From contig JAGQYS010000081.1 in the NCBI GenBank assembly GCA_020435965.1, forward strand, positions 1-38,701: DNA of 38,701 nucleotides. Direction: 5' to 3'. Below the pieces are notes generated by a model. It was not told the origin of the DNA. It saw only the letters and a program-made list of their open reading frames with translations, and ran no database searches. Source of the stretch: Flavobacteriaceae bacterium. GTDB taxonomy: Bacteria; Bacteroidota; Bacteroidia; Flavobacteriales; Flavobacteriaceae. A program made the translations under genes and the position numbers. Positions 1 through 8,499 of this stretch are shown in pieces (the first letter of the stretch is position 1; each line of letters starts with the position of its first letter).

Positions 1-143
1 GCTTTTAATAGGTTTATACACTATCACATCGAAACTTTTTTTGTATGTCATCAAAAAAAAATGAAATAGTAATTATTAAAGAATTTTAATTAAAATAATT
101 TACCTTAATTATTGTACCTTACAAGCTTTAAATTGTAACCAAT

Positions 144-1871
144 ATGACATCTCGAATTTTTAAGCTTTTTACAATCGCAATTGTCCTCATTTTTTTTAAT
201 TCATGCTCTAATTCTAACAAAGAATTTGCAACCATGATTATCCATGGAGGCACTATTTATACTGTTGATGATAACCAAGCAACAGTTGAAGCAGTAGCTA
301 TTAAGGACAACAAAATTCTCTTTACTGGAAGTTTTGAAGAAGCTGAAAGCTACAAAAATGAAAAAACCGAAATTGTTGATTTAGAAGGAAAAACAATGAC
401 GCCAGGCCTAATAGAGGGTCACGGTCATTTTATGGGATTGGGTTATAATGAGCTTGAACTAGATCTAATGAATACCAAAAGCTATCAAGACATTATTGAT
501 GCCGTAGCTGAGCGTGTTAAAACTGCTAAACCAGGTGAATGGATTACTGGAAGAGGATGGCATCAAAGTAAATGGGATAGTGTGCCAGAATATACCGTTA
601 ATGGATTTCAAACACATCACGCGCTAAGTGAAGTATCACCCGACAATCCAGTGTATTTAAAACATGCTAGTGGTCATGCTGGTTTTGCAAATGCTAAAGC
701 TATGGAAATTGCTGGATTAATTTCATTATCAGCTGAGGGTATTAAAACCTATGAAATAGAAGGTGGTGAGGTTATCGTTGATGAATTTGGTAGACCAACA
801 GGCATATTCAGTGAACGCGCACAAGGCTTAATTGGCAAACACATCCCTGCTAACACTCCAGAATCAGATATGCAAGCTTTCAACTTAGCCATAGAAGCAT
901 GTCACAAAAACGGGATTACTGGTTTCCATGATGCAGGAATTGGAAGAGAAACTATAGCCTTATTTGATAAAATGAAATCTGAAGGCAATATGAATGTTAG
1001 AATCTATGCCATGTTAACTGGTTGGGATGAAGATCTTCTTAATGAATGGTACGAAAAAGGCCCAAATATTGATCCTGATCATCGTTTTACTATTCGATCC
1101 ATAAAATTAAACTGCGACGGAGCCTTAGGAAACCGAGGTGCTTGGCTCCTAGAACCTTATACAGATAGGCCTGATCATTATGGCCATGAAACACTTCCAA
1201 TGGAAATGGTAGATAAAACAGCACGTAATGGGCTTCAAAACGGGTTTCAGGTATGCTCACATGCTATTGGCGATCGCGCCAATAGAGAAATATTGGATCG
1301 CTATGAAGCTGCATTAAATGAATTATCTATGCTAGGAAGCGATCATCGATTCCGAATAGAACATGCTCAACATTTACATCCTGATGACATTTCAAGATTT
1401 GCTGAGTTACAAGTAATTCCTGCCATGCAAGCGGTACACATGTCTTCAGACAGACCTTGGGCAATTGATCGTTTAGGAGAAAAACGAATTAAAGAAGGCG
1501 CCTATATGTGGCAAGATTTGTTGCAAAGTGGTATACCTATTGTTAATGGCACAGATGTTCCAGTAGAGCCTTTAAATCCGATTGCTAGTTTTTATGCAAG
1601 TGTAAGCCGTAAAACATTAAAAGGAACACCTGAAGGAGGCTACGAACCTGAGCAAAAAATGACCAGAGAGCAAGCTTTAAGATCTTATACTCTAGATGCT
1701 GCTTATGGAGCTTTTGAAGAAGATATTAAAGGCTCAATTAGTGTTGGCAAACTTGCCGATTTCACAATTTATAACCAAGATTTGATGACGGTTGATGAGA
1801 ATGAAATTCTTAATACTGAAATCGTTATGACAATTTTTGATGGTGAAATTGTTTATGAGAAAAAGGATTAA
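144..1871 (+). CDS. Lipoprotein amidohydrolase, YtcJ/amidohydrolase-3 type
   Basis: Probable metal-dependent hydrolase of the amidohydrolase superfamily (YtcJ-like, 575 aa); the substrate cannot be told from sequence. Residues 1-20 form a lipoprotein signal ending in FNSC, with Cys21 as the lipidated residue, so it is probably an envelope lipoprotein. The metal site is visible as HGH at residues 93-95, with later conserved pieces CSHAIGDRA and RIEHAQHLH (metal His residues) and NGTDVPVEP (catalytic Asp). The NCDGALGNRG segment is typical of the YtcJ branch. The start is fixed by the signal peptide. It stands 92 bp before fhs on the same strand and has no obvious link to the C1 genes. The family is confident, the function only generic. 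Confidence 0.85.
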   Translation: MTSRIFKLFTIAIVLIFFNSCSNSNKEFATMIIHGGTIYTVDDNQATVEAVAIKDNKILFTGSFEEAESYKNEKTEIVDLEGKTMTPGLIEGHGHFMGLGYNELELDLMNTKSYQDIIDAVAERVKTAKPGEWITGRGWHQSKWDSVPEYTVNGFQTHHALSEVSPDNPVYLKHASGHAGFANAKAMEIAGLISLSAEGIKTYEIEGGEVIVDEFGRPTGIFSERAQGLIGKHIPANTPESDMQAFNLAIEACHKNGITGFHDAGIGRETIALFDKMKSEGNMNVRIYAMLTGWDEDLLNEWYEKGPNIDPDHRFTIRSIKLNCDGALGNRGAWLLEPYTDRPDHYGHETLPMEMVDKTARNGLQNGFQVCSHAIGDRANREILDRYEAALNELSMLGSDHRFRIEHAQHLHPDDISRFAELQVIPAMQAVHMSSDRPWAIDRLGEKRIKEGAYMWQDLLQSGIPIVNGTDVPVEPLNPIASFYASVSRKTLKGTPEGGYEPEQKMTREQALRSYTLDAAYGAFEEDIKGSISVGKLADFTIYNQDLMTVDENEILNTEIVMTIFDGEIVYEKKD

Positions 1872-1929
1872 GATTTTGGTTTAGGCAATTGCGTATCATA
1901 TATGCCAATCAAAAATTAAACTATTTTAC

Positions 1930-1937
1930 TATCTTTC
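1930..1937 (+). promoter_or_regulatory. Possible -7 box for fhs (TATCTTTC)
   Basis: TATCTTTC matches seven of the eight positions of the Bacteroidota -7 box TAnnTTTG and lies 26 bp before the fhs start codon. No TTG is seen at the ideal distance upstream, so this is only a candidate. Confidence 0.35.
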
Positions 1938-1963
1938 GGACACTAAATTAACAACCATATATT

Positions 1964-3631
1964 ATGACTGATCAAGAAATAGCCAAAGACATTCAATTAA
2001 AACACATAAGTAAAATTGCAGAAAAATTAGGACTGAATGCAGATGATATAGAAATGTACGGCAAGTACAAAGCAAAATTACCACATTCAATTATTGATAA
2101 AGAAAAAGTTAAAAAAAGCAACTTAATCTTAGTCACTGCAATTTCTCCAACGCCTGCAGGAGAGGGCAAAACAACCATGTCCATTGGTCTTTCTGAAGGA
2201 TTAAATCAGCTAGGAAAACAAACCACTGTTGTTTTAAGAGAACCATCACTTGGCCCTGTGTTTGGTATTAAAGGAGGTGCAACAGGAGGAGGCTATAGTC
2301 AAGTACTTCCTATGGAAGACATCAATCTCCATTTTACAGGTGACTTTGCAGCTATTGAAAAAGCACATAATTTACTTTCTGCAGTTATAGATAACAATAT
2401 TCAAAGCAAAACAAATACTGTTGGACTAGATCCAAGAACAGTAACTTGGAAACGAGTTATGGACATGAATGACAGATCGCTGAGAAACATTGTTATTGGT
2501 TTAGGAGGAACAGGTTCTGGTGTACCAAGAGAAACAGGTTTTGATATTACAGCGGCCTCAGAAATCATGGCAATTCTTTGTTTGTCTGATGATTTAGAAA
2601 ATTTAAAAGAACGCCTTGGCAATATTTTTATTGGTTACACTAAAGACAGACAGCCTATTTATTGCAAAGACTTAAAAGTTCAAGGCGCTATGGCTGCCTT
2701 GTTAAAAGAAGCTATAAAGCCAAATTTGGTACAGACCATTGAAGGCAATCCTGCTATTATTCATGGTGGACCGTTTGCCAATATTGCGCAAGGGACTAAC
2801 TCTGTAATCGCTACAAGAATGGGAATGTCATTATCAGATTATACAGTTACGGAAGCTGGTTTTGGTGCCGATTTAGGTGCTGAGAAATTCTTGGATATTA
2901 AATGTCAAAGCGCTGGACTTTCGCCTAAAGCAGTTGTACTTACCACAACCATTAGAGCCTTAAAATATCATGGAGGTGAAGATTTAAAAAATCTTACCGA
3001 AGAAAATGTAGATGCTCTAAAAAATGGACTACCAAACCTTGAAAAGCATATTGAAAATGTGAGACAGTTTGGTATTACTCCTGTTATTGCCATCAACAAA
3101 TTTATTACTGATAGCGAAGCCGAGGTAGCGGTTATTAGAGAATTTGCAAAATCACAAAATATTAGAGTTGCACTTGCCGAAGTTTGGGCAAAAGGTGGTA
3201 AAGGTGCCTTAGAATTAGCACAACACGTTGTGGATATTGTTGAAGAAGGCTCCTCTAAATTTGTCCCAATGTACAGTTGGAGCATGAGTGTAGAAGATAA
3301 AATCAAAACAATTGCTACAAAAATTTATGGTGCTGATGATGTTGAATATTCATCTATTGCCAAACGAAATTTGCGCACTATTGCAAACTTAGGCTTGGAA
3401 GGGCTTCCTGTTTGTATTGCCAAAACTCAAAAATCATTATCTGATAATCCAGCCTTATTAGGAAGACCAAGAGGCTTTACTATTACTGTTAGGGAAATTG
3501 AAATTGCTGCTGGAGCTGGATTTTTAGTACCTATAACTGGTGATATGATGCGAATGCCTGGGCTTCCAGCACATCCAGCTTCAGAAAATATCAATATTGA
3601 TAATAATGGTAATATTTCTGGATTGTTCTAA
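1964..3631 (+). CDS. fhs: Formate--tetrahydrofolate ligase
   Basis: Catalyses the ATP-dependent joining of formate to tetrahydrofolate to give 10-formyl-THF, in the cytoplasm. At 555 aa it has the usual length of the bacterial enzyme. The P-loop-like ATP site TPAGEGKTT is at residues 63-71, followed by the family block EPSLGPVFGIKGGATGGG and the DINLHFTGD segment. The C-terminal end (PGLPAHPASENI) is also typical. It lies upstream of the formate dehydrogenase genes in this window, so formate can be either assimilated into the folate pool or oxidised. It appears to be a single-gene unit, with a hairpin after its stop codon. Confidence 0.97.
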   Translation: MTDQEIAKDIQLKHISKIAEKLGLNADDIEMYGKYKAKLPHSIIDKEKVKKSNLILVTAISPTPAGEGKTTMSIGLSEGLNQLGKQTTVVLREPSLGPVFGIKGGATGGGYSQVLPMEDINLHFTGDFAAIEKAHNLLSAVIDNNIQSKTNTVGLDPRTVTWKRVMDMNDRSLRNIVIGLGGTGSGVPRETGFDITAASEIMAILCLSDDLENLKERLGNIFIGYTKDRQPIYCKDLKVQGAMAALLKEAIKPNLVQTIEGNPAIIHGGPFANIAQGTNSVIATRMGMSLSDYTVTEAGFGADLGAEKFLDIKCQSAGLSPKAVVLTTTIRALKYHGGEDLKNLTEENVDALKNGLPNLEKHIENVRQFGITPVIAINKFITDSEAEVAVIREFAKSQNIRVALAEVWAKGGKGALELAQHVVDIVEEGSSKFVPMYSWSMSVEDKIKTIATKIYGADDVEYSSIAKRNLRTIANLGLEGLPVCIAKTQKSLSDNPALLGRPRGFTITVREIEIAAGAGFLVPITGDMMRMPGLPAHPASENINIDNNGNISGLF

Positions 3632-3641
3632 ATTACAAATA

Positions 3642-3662
3642 AAAGAAAGGTTTTCTTTCTTT
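3642..3662 (+). terminator. Hairpin after fhs, likely weak terminator
   Basis: A perfect 8-bp inverted repeat, AAAGAAAG (3642-3649) and CTTTCTTT (3655-3662), with a 5-base loop starts 11 bp after the fhs stop. The stem is AT-rich and the right arm is pyrimidine-rich, consistent with a weak intrinsic terminator. Confidence 0.5.
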
Positions 3663-3771
3663 ACTAATTTTAGACTATTGAAACTGGTATTTAGATTCAA
3701 TTACTAATATAGCATGGCTCTAAAAGATGAAAATGAACGCTTCAAATTCGAATAATTGCGAAATCATTAAT

Positions 3772-5040
3772 ATGAAGCTTTTCAACAGATTGTTCATTTT
3801 CATTCTTTTTATTACTATAAGTTCATGCGGCACTAGTTACAAACTCAAGAGGGATTTTAATAAAAGTCACAAAGAATCAGAGTTTTTTAAAGGGTTTGTA
3901 CTTTACAATCCTGAGACCAGAACACAAATTATAAATCATAATGGCAGCAAGTTGTTCACGCCAGCATCCAATACCAAATTATATACATTTTATTCGGCGT
4001 ATAAAACATTGGGCGATTCTTTAAAAGGGCTTGAATACTATAAAAGCAATGACACCCTATACATTAAAGGCTCTGCAGACCCTTCATTTTTATATGGTTT
4101 TGAAGGTTCTAAAACCATCCCTTTCCTAAAGAACCATAAAGGATCCATTGTGTTACTCGATGCTTCTTTGGACGATACCCAGTTTGGAAATGGTTGGTCT
4201 TGGGAGGATTATCAATATTATTATATGCCAGAAAGAAGTTTGTTTCCAATGTATGGCAACGTATTTACCTATGCCATGAAAGGCGATTCCATAGCAGCGC
4301 ATCCTTCTTATTTTAAAAAACATGTTACTGTTTTAGATTCAACAGATATGAATAGAGAGTTTGAAGAAAACCAGTTTTATCTAGAGCGTTTAGATTCCAC
4401 TTCAAATTACACTCCTTTTAAGACATCCACGAAATTGGTAGCCGAATTGCTTAGTGATACTCTACAAAAATCCGTACATGTAATGTCTCAAAAAAGAGAT
4501 TTAGATTTTATGCCTTTTTATAGTATCGCTGTAGATTCCGTTTACAAACAAATGCTCGTGGTGAGTGATAATTTTATAGCCGAACAATTAATGCTCCAGG
4601 TTGCAAAAAAAACAAAAGACACCTATAATGTAGAAGATGGTATTGAGTATATTCTTGAAAACCACTTACAAAATCTTCCTCAAAAACCTGTTTGGAGAGA
4701 TGGTTCGGGCTTATCGGTCTATAATTTGTTTTCACCCGAAGACACCGTGTTTTTACTCACAAAAATGTATCAGGAAATTCCTTTAGAAAAATTAATGGAT
4801 TATCTACCAGTTGGAGGAGAAAGTGGCACCTTACGTAATTGGTATGGCGGAAAAGATAAACCTTATGTTTATGCAAAATCTGGTACGCTCTCTAACACGT
4901 ATTGCCTGAGTGGTTATCTTATCACTAAAAAGGGAACCGTATTGATTTTTAGTTATATGAACAATAACTTCAATCGGTCAAATTCTAACATTAGGCGTGA
5001 AATGCAAAAGCAACTATCAAACATCTATGAGACATATTAA
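3772..5040 (+). CDS. Lipoprotein D-Ala-D-Ala carboxypeptidase/endopeptidase, PBP4 (S13) family
   Basis: Probable low-molecular-weight penicillin-binding protein acting on peptidoglycan cross-links in the periplasm. From the ATG at 3772 it is 422 aa and begins with a lipoprotein signal ending ISSC (Cys19). An in-frame ATG at 3727 would add 15 residues ahead of the signal, so 3772 is preferred. The serine-enzyme motifs are all present: SNTK (SxxK, Ser66 and Lys69), SDN in VVSDNFIAEQ, and KSG in YAKSGTLSN near the C-terminus. That spacing fits the S13 family, which carries a large insert between SxxK and SxN. The stop overlaps the next gene by 14 bp, suggesting co-transcription. Confidence 0.87.
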   Translation: MKLFNRLFIFILFITISSCGTSYKLKRDFNKSHKESEFFKGFVLYNPETRTQIINHNGSKLFTPASNTKLYTFYSAYKTLGDSLKGLEYYKSNDTLYIKGSADPSFLYGFEGSKTIPFLKNHKGSIVLLDASLDDTQFGNGWSWEDYQYYYMPERSLFPMYGNVFTYAMKGDSIAAHPSYFKKHVTVLDSTDMNREFEENQFYLERLDSTSNYTPFKTSTKLVAELLSDTLQKSVHVMSQKRDLDFMPFYSIAVDSVYKQMLVVSDNFIAEQLMLQVAKKTKDTYNVEDGIEYILENHLQNLPQKPVWRDGSGLSVYNLFSPEDTVFLLTKMYQEIPLEKLMDYLPVGGESGTLRNWYGGKDKPYVYAKSGTLSNTYCLSGYLITKKGTVLIFSYMNNNFNRSNSNIRREMQKQLSNIYETY

Positions 5041-5830
5041 GCAAACATTTATAGGAATACTAGCTAGCTGTTTAATTTCCACTTCTGTTTGGTCTCAAAC
5101 TCAAATTGACTCAAGTAAAATAGTCAAAGTATTATCGTTTAATATTCTTCATGGTAAAACTATGAAAGGCGACTTTAATTTAGATGTTATAGCTAAAGTC
5201 ATTATAGATGCTAATCCAGATTTTGTGGCACTACAAGAAGTAGATTACAAAACCAATCGTGCCAAAAAATATGATTTAGTGACTGAACTTGGTTGGCGAA
5301 CAAAAATGACACCTCTTTATGGCAGAGCCATGTATTACGATGGTGGCGAATATGGCGAAGGTGTATTATCAAAAACTACATTTTTAAACACTAGAAATGT
5401 ACCCTTACCTTACATTTCTGGTGACGAACCTCGCGCTGCGTTAGAAATAACAACCGTTTTACATTCAAAAGATACTATTTCATTTATAGGCACACATTTG
5501 GACCATCTAAAGTTGGATACCAATAAAATCATGCAAGCTAAAGAAATTAACAACGTGTTTTCAAAAAATAAGTATCCAACCATTTTAGCTGGCGATTTGA
5601 ATGCTGAACCAAATAGCAACACAATGGCTATTCTGGAAAATTTTTGGACAGTTTCTTATGATAAAACCTATCCTGAACCCACCTTTTCATCCAAAAACCC
5701 AACACAAAAAATAGACTATGTGTTGTTCCACCCAAAACACAAATGGAAAGTTCTTGAAACCAGAGTGATTTGTGACACCATCGCTTCAGATCATTGTGCA
5801 TATCTAGTCACGCTTCAACTTCTAGATTAA
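5027..5830 (+). CDS. Secreted endonuclease/exonuclease/phosphatase family protein
   Basis: Member of the DNase I-like EEP superfamily (267 aa from ATG 5027). Visible motifs in order are SFNILHG, the metal-binding Glu of FVALQEVD, THLDHL, the AGDLNAEP active-site Asp/Asn block, the IDYVLF segment and a terminal SDHCAYL (catalytic Asp-His). A signal peptide ending around VWSQ predicts export. An upstream in-frame ATG at 4997 would add ten residues before the signal and increase the overlap with the preceding gene, so 5027 is chosen. The substrate may be a nucleic acid, a phospholipid or a sugar phosphate; the sequence does not decide. Confidence 0.85.
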   Translation: MRHIKQTFIGILASCLISTSVWSQTQIDSSKIVKVLSFNILHGKTMKGDFNLDVIAKVIIDANPDFVALQEVDYKTNRAKKYDLVTELGWRTKMTPLYGRAMYYDGGEYGEGVLSKTTFLNTRNVPLPYISGDEPRAALEITTVLHSKDTISFIGTHLDHLKLDTNKIMQAKEINNVFSKNKYPTILAGDLNAEPNSNTMAILENFWTVSYDKTYPEPTFSSKNPTQKIDYVLFHPKHKWKVLETRVICDTIASDHCAYLVTLQLLD

Positions 5831-5920
5831 GTTTTTTCTATTTTAACACATCGTTATAAAATAAAAATGGCAAATTCGCTTAACTTTATGTAAATTGAGC
5901 ATTGATTTAACCATTACACA

Positions 5921-6745
5921 ATGGCAACTCGAAACTACGAAGGCAAAAAATACGACAACAACGACATCGACAATATTGTGGATGCTTTAACGGTTGAAGA
6001 AGCCTTACAAATTAACATCAACAACAAGCCCTTCACGGTTTCCATGCGAACACCAGGGAATGATATTGATTTAATTCGTGGTTTGCTTCATGCTGAAGGC
6101 GTAATAAATAACACGAAATTGATTCCTGAAGTGTCTTTAAAAAAGGAAAATGACAAAGGGATTGTGACCATTGTGAACGTCAATATTCCTGAAGATGAAT
6201 TAGGCAAAGGCTACTCAAATAGCAGAAGTTTACTGTCGGTTTCTTCTTGCGGAATTTGTGGAAAAACCGAACTTGGTGACTTGACCTTTATTGGAAAAAC
6301 CATTGACGATAAAGACAAAATTGACATTGGCCTTATTCATAAATTATTCAATAAGATGAATAACTTTCAATTCGATTTCAGGAAATCTGGAGGAACACAT
6401 GCAGCAGCAGCCTTTACCCTCGAAGGAAAATTATTATGTGCTATGGAAGACATTGGTCGCCATAATGCAGTCGATAAAATAGTAGGCAAACTCATTAATG
6501 GTAAAGAGTTAAATAATGCTAAAATCATGACAGTGAGCGGACGGATTTCCTATGAAATTGTCATTAAGTGCTTTAAGGCTCGAATTCCGTTTTTGGCTGC
6601 AGTATCTGCGCCTTCATCATTAGCCGTAGATTATGCCAAAGAATTAGGAATCACACTGTTTGCCTTTTGCAGGGACCAAAGAGCCACCTGTTATTCCAAT
6701 CCGCAACGAACCAAAATACAATCAACCAATACCAAAGCGAGTTAA
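5921..6745 (+). CDS. fdhD: Formate dehydrogenase accessory sulfurtransferase FdhD
   Basis: FdhD takes sulfur from a cysteine desulfurase and passes it to the molybdenum cofactor of formate dehydrogenase, which is required for activity. The 274-aa protein has the essential sulfur-carrying CxxC pair at Cys110 and Cys113 (SSCGICGK), the RTPGNDIDLIRG cofactor-binding block near residue 43, and the GGTHAAAAF and EDIGRHNAVDK blocks. It stands immediately before the formate dehydrogenase genes, separated by 98 bp that contain a short tandem repeat. The context makes the assignment specific to this formate dehydrogenase rather than to the xanthine dehydrogenase-like enzyme further on. Confidence 0.96.
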   Translation: MATRNYEGKKYDNNDIDNIVDALTVEEALQININNKPFTVSMRTPGNDIDLIRGLLHAEGVINNTKLIPEVSLKKENDKGIVTIVNVNIPEDELGKGYSNSRSLLSVSSCGICGKTELGDLTFIGKTIDDKDKIDIGLIHKLFNKMNNFQFDFRKSGGTHAAAAFTLEGKLLCAMEDIGRHNAVDKIVGKLINGKELNNAKIMTVSGRISYEIVIKCFKARIPFLAAVSAPSSLAVDYAKELGITLFAFCRDQRATCYSNPQRTKIQSTNTKAS

Positions 6746-6751
6746 TGTTAA

Positions 6752-6786
6752 GTTAGAAGTTAGAAGTTAGAAGTTAGAAGTTAGAA
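6752..6786 (+). repeat. Tandem repeat, five copies of GTTAGAA
   Basis: Five exact head-to-tail copies of the 7-mer GTTAGAA follow the fdhD stop, with a degenerate copy (GTTAATGTTAA) just before them. The unit is AT-rich and could vary in number by slippage. It lies between fdhD and the formate dehydrogenase structural genes. Confidence 0.9.
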
Positions 6787-6798
6787 AAAATATAAAAT

Positions 6799-6814
6799 GT
6801 AGTGTGAAGACTAC
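6799..6814. promoter_or_regulatory. Short dyad upstream of formate dehydrogenase genes
   Basis: GTAGT (6799-6803) and ACTAC (6810-6814) form a perfect 5-bp dyad around a 6-base spacer, 30 bp before the start of the diaphorase subunit gene. It could be an operator or a small RNA hairpin. No clear TAnnTTTG box accompanies it, so its role is unknown. Confidence 0.25.
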
Positions 6815-6843
6815 TGTCGAAAAAATAAAACCATAATTAATGC

Positions 6844-8499
6844 ATGTCAGATAATTTAAGTGAATTATTAGGGAGAAAAGGTATCAAAGACAACCTCTTT
6901 GATAAACTAGGAAAATTAGCAAAACCAGAAGGTGCTCCAAGTGAAGAAGCCATGGCAAAATTAGCCGATGAGTTTTTAATAGGTAAAGCCAATGCCTTTG
7001 GTACTGCCAGTTTTTACGATTTTTTAAAACCTGAAAACAAAGGAAAAAAAGTATATGTGTGCAATGGCACTGCCTGTGTTTGCGCTGGCACTCAAGAAAA
7101 AGTTATAGAATCTCTTAAAAGCAAGTTTGAGGCAAATGAAATTGGACACATGACTTGCTTAGGTCGTTGCCATGAGAATTCCGCGTTTCATTATGATGGA
7201 AAAAATTATTCTGGAGATGCTATATCTAAGTTGAAATCGATTATTGATTCAGATTCTAATTTAAATCAAGATAACTACAATGTAAAAGCAAGTGGTAAAC
7301 AGATTTTAACCAAGCCTTTTACATCTAATATTCAAGAGTATTACCAACCATTTTTAGAGGCTCTTAAAAAAGACTCTGCTGATGTGTTGGAAGAAATAAA
7401 AACATCCAATGTTCGTGGTCGTGGAGGCGCAGGTTTTCCAATGGGATTAAAACTACAGTTTTGTCGAAATGTAGAAAATGAGACTAAATTTATTATTTGT
7501 AATGCAGATGAAGGTGATCCTGGAGCGTATTCAGATCGATATTTATTAGAACATCAACCACATTCTGTGTTGTTTGGAATGCTGATTTCTGGATATGTCA
7601 CTCATGCAAAATATGGTATTCTTTACATTCGTGCTGAATATCCAGAAGCTGTTAAAATAGTTCAAGATGCTATTGATGAATTAAAAGCAAATAACCTAAT
7701 TGGCAACAATATCAACGGCTCCGATTTTAGTTTCGATTTCAAGATCATACAAGCACAAGGCTCATATATATGTGGTGAAGAAACAGCTTTAATAAATTCT
7801 ATTGAAGGCCAACGCCCTGAGGTACGAGTAAGACCTCCTTTTCCAGCTCAAAAAGGCTTATTCAACAAACCAACAACAGTGAATAATGTAGAGACTTTAG
7901 CAGCACTCCATTACATTATTTCAAATGGTGGACAAGCTTGGAAAAACATTGGCACAGAACGCTCTTCAGGCACAAAACTAGTATCATTAGATAGCTTTTT
8001 CAACAATCCAGGAATGTACGAAGTAGAAATGGGAACACCTTTATCTACAGTTTTTAACGAACTTGGTGGTGGTTTCAAATCGGACGTAAAAGCAGTACAA
8101 ATTGGTGGTCCACTTGGTGGATTAGTGCCAATTGAAAAAATTGATGATTTAACGCTTGATTTTGAGTCTTTCTCTAAAGAAGGGTTTCTGTTAGGACATG
8201 CTTCTGTAGTGTCAGTACCTAGTGATTATCCAATCATGAAATTCATTGAACACCTGTTTGACTTCGCAGCGTATGAAAGTTGTGGAAAATGTTTCCCTTG
8301 CAGATTAGGCACCAAACGCGGACAGGAATTAGCAGAAAAAGCATTGACATCAGATTATAAAATAGATAAAAAGCTATTTACAGATTTATTAACGACCTTA
8401 GAACAAGGCTCGTTGTGCGCACATGGTGGTGGAATTCCGCTACCTGTTCGCAATGCCTTACAGTATTTTGATGATGAATTAAGACACTATTTCAACTAG
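6844..8499 (+). CDS. NAD-dependent formate dehydrogenase, diaphorase subunit (NuoE-NuoF/FdsG-FdsB-like fusion)
   Basis: Passes electrons from the molybdenum subunit to NAD(+). The 551-aa chain joins two domains that are often separate. Residues 1-130 are a NuoE/FdsG-like thioredoxin-fold [2Fe-2S] domain with Cys73-x4-Cys78 and Cys105-x3-Cys109. Residues ~160-551 are NuoF/FdsB-like, with the FMN/NADH site RGRGGAGFP (191-199), NADEGDPGAY and a [4Fe-4S] site formed by Cys480, Cys483, Cys486 and Cys525. The next gene follows directly after its stop codon. A stray Complex I fragment is unlikely: fdhD lies before it, a formate dehydrogenase catalytic subunit follows, and no other nuo genes are present. 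Confidence 0.92.
   Translation: MSDNLSELLGRKGIKDNLFDKLGKLAKPEGAPSEEAMAKLADEFLIGKANAFGTASFYDFLKPENKGKKVYVCNGTACVCAGTQEKVIESLKSKFEANEIGHMTCLGRCHENSAFHYDGKNYSGDAISKLKSIIDSDSNLNQDNYNVKASGKQILTKPFTSNIQEYYQPFLEALKKDSADVLEEIKTSNVRGRGGAGFPMGLKLQFCRNVENETKFIICNADEGDPGAYSDRYLLEHQPHSVLFGMLISGYVTHAKYGILYIRAEYPEAVKIVQDAIDELKANNLIGNNINGSDFSFDFKIIQAQGSYICGEETALINSIEGQRPEVRVRPPFPAQKGLFNKPTTVNNVETLAALHYIISNGGQAWKNIGTERSSGTKLVSLDSFFNNPGMYEVEMGTPLSTVFNELGGGFKSDVKAVQIGGPLGGLVPIEKIDDLTLDFESFSKEGFLLGHASVVSVPSDYPIMKFIEHLFDFAAYESCGKCFPCRLGTKRGQELAEKALTSDYKIDKKLFTDLLTTLEQGSLCAHGGGIPLPVRNALQYFDDELRHYFN

Noticed and set aside
6752-6786. CRISPR-like array
   Set aside because: The units are 7 bp and directly adjacent with no spacers, and no cas genes are present.
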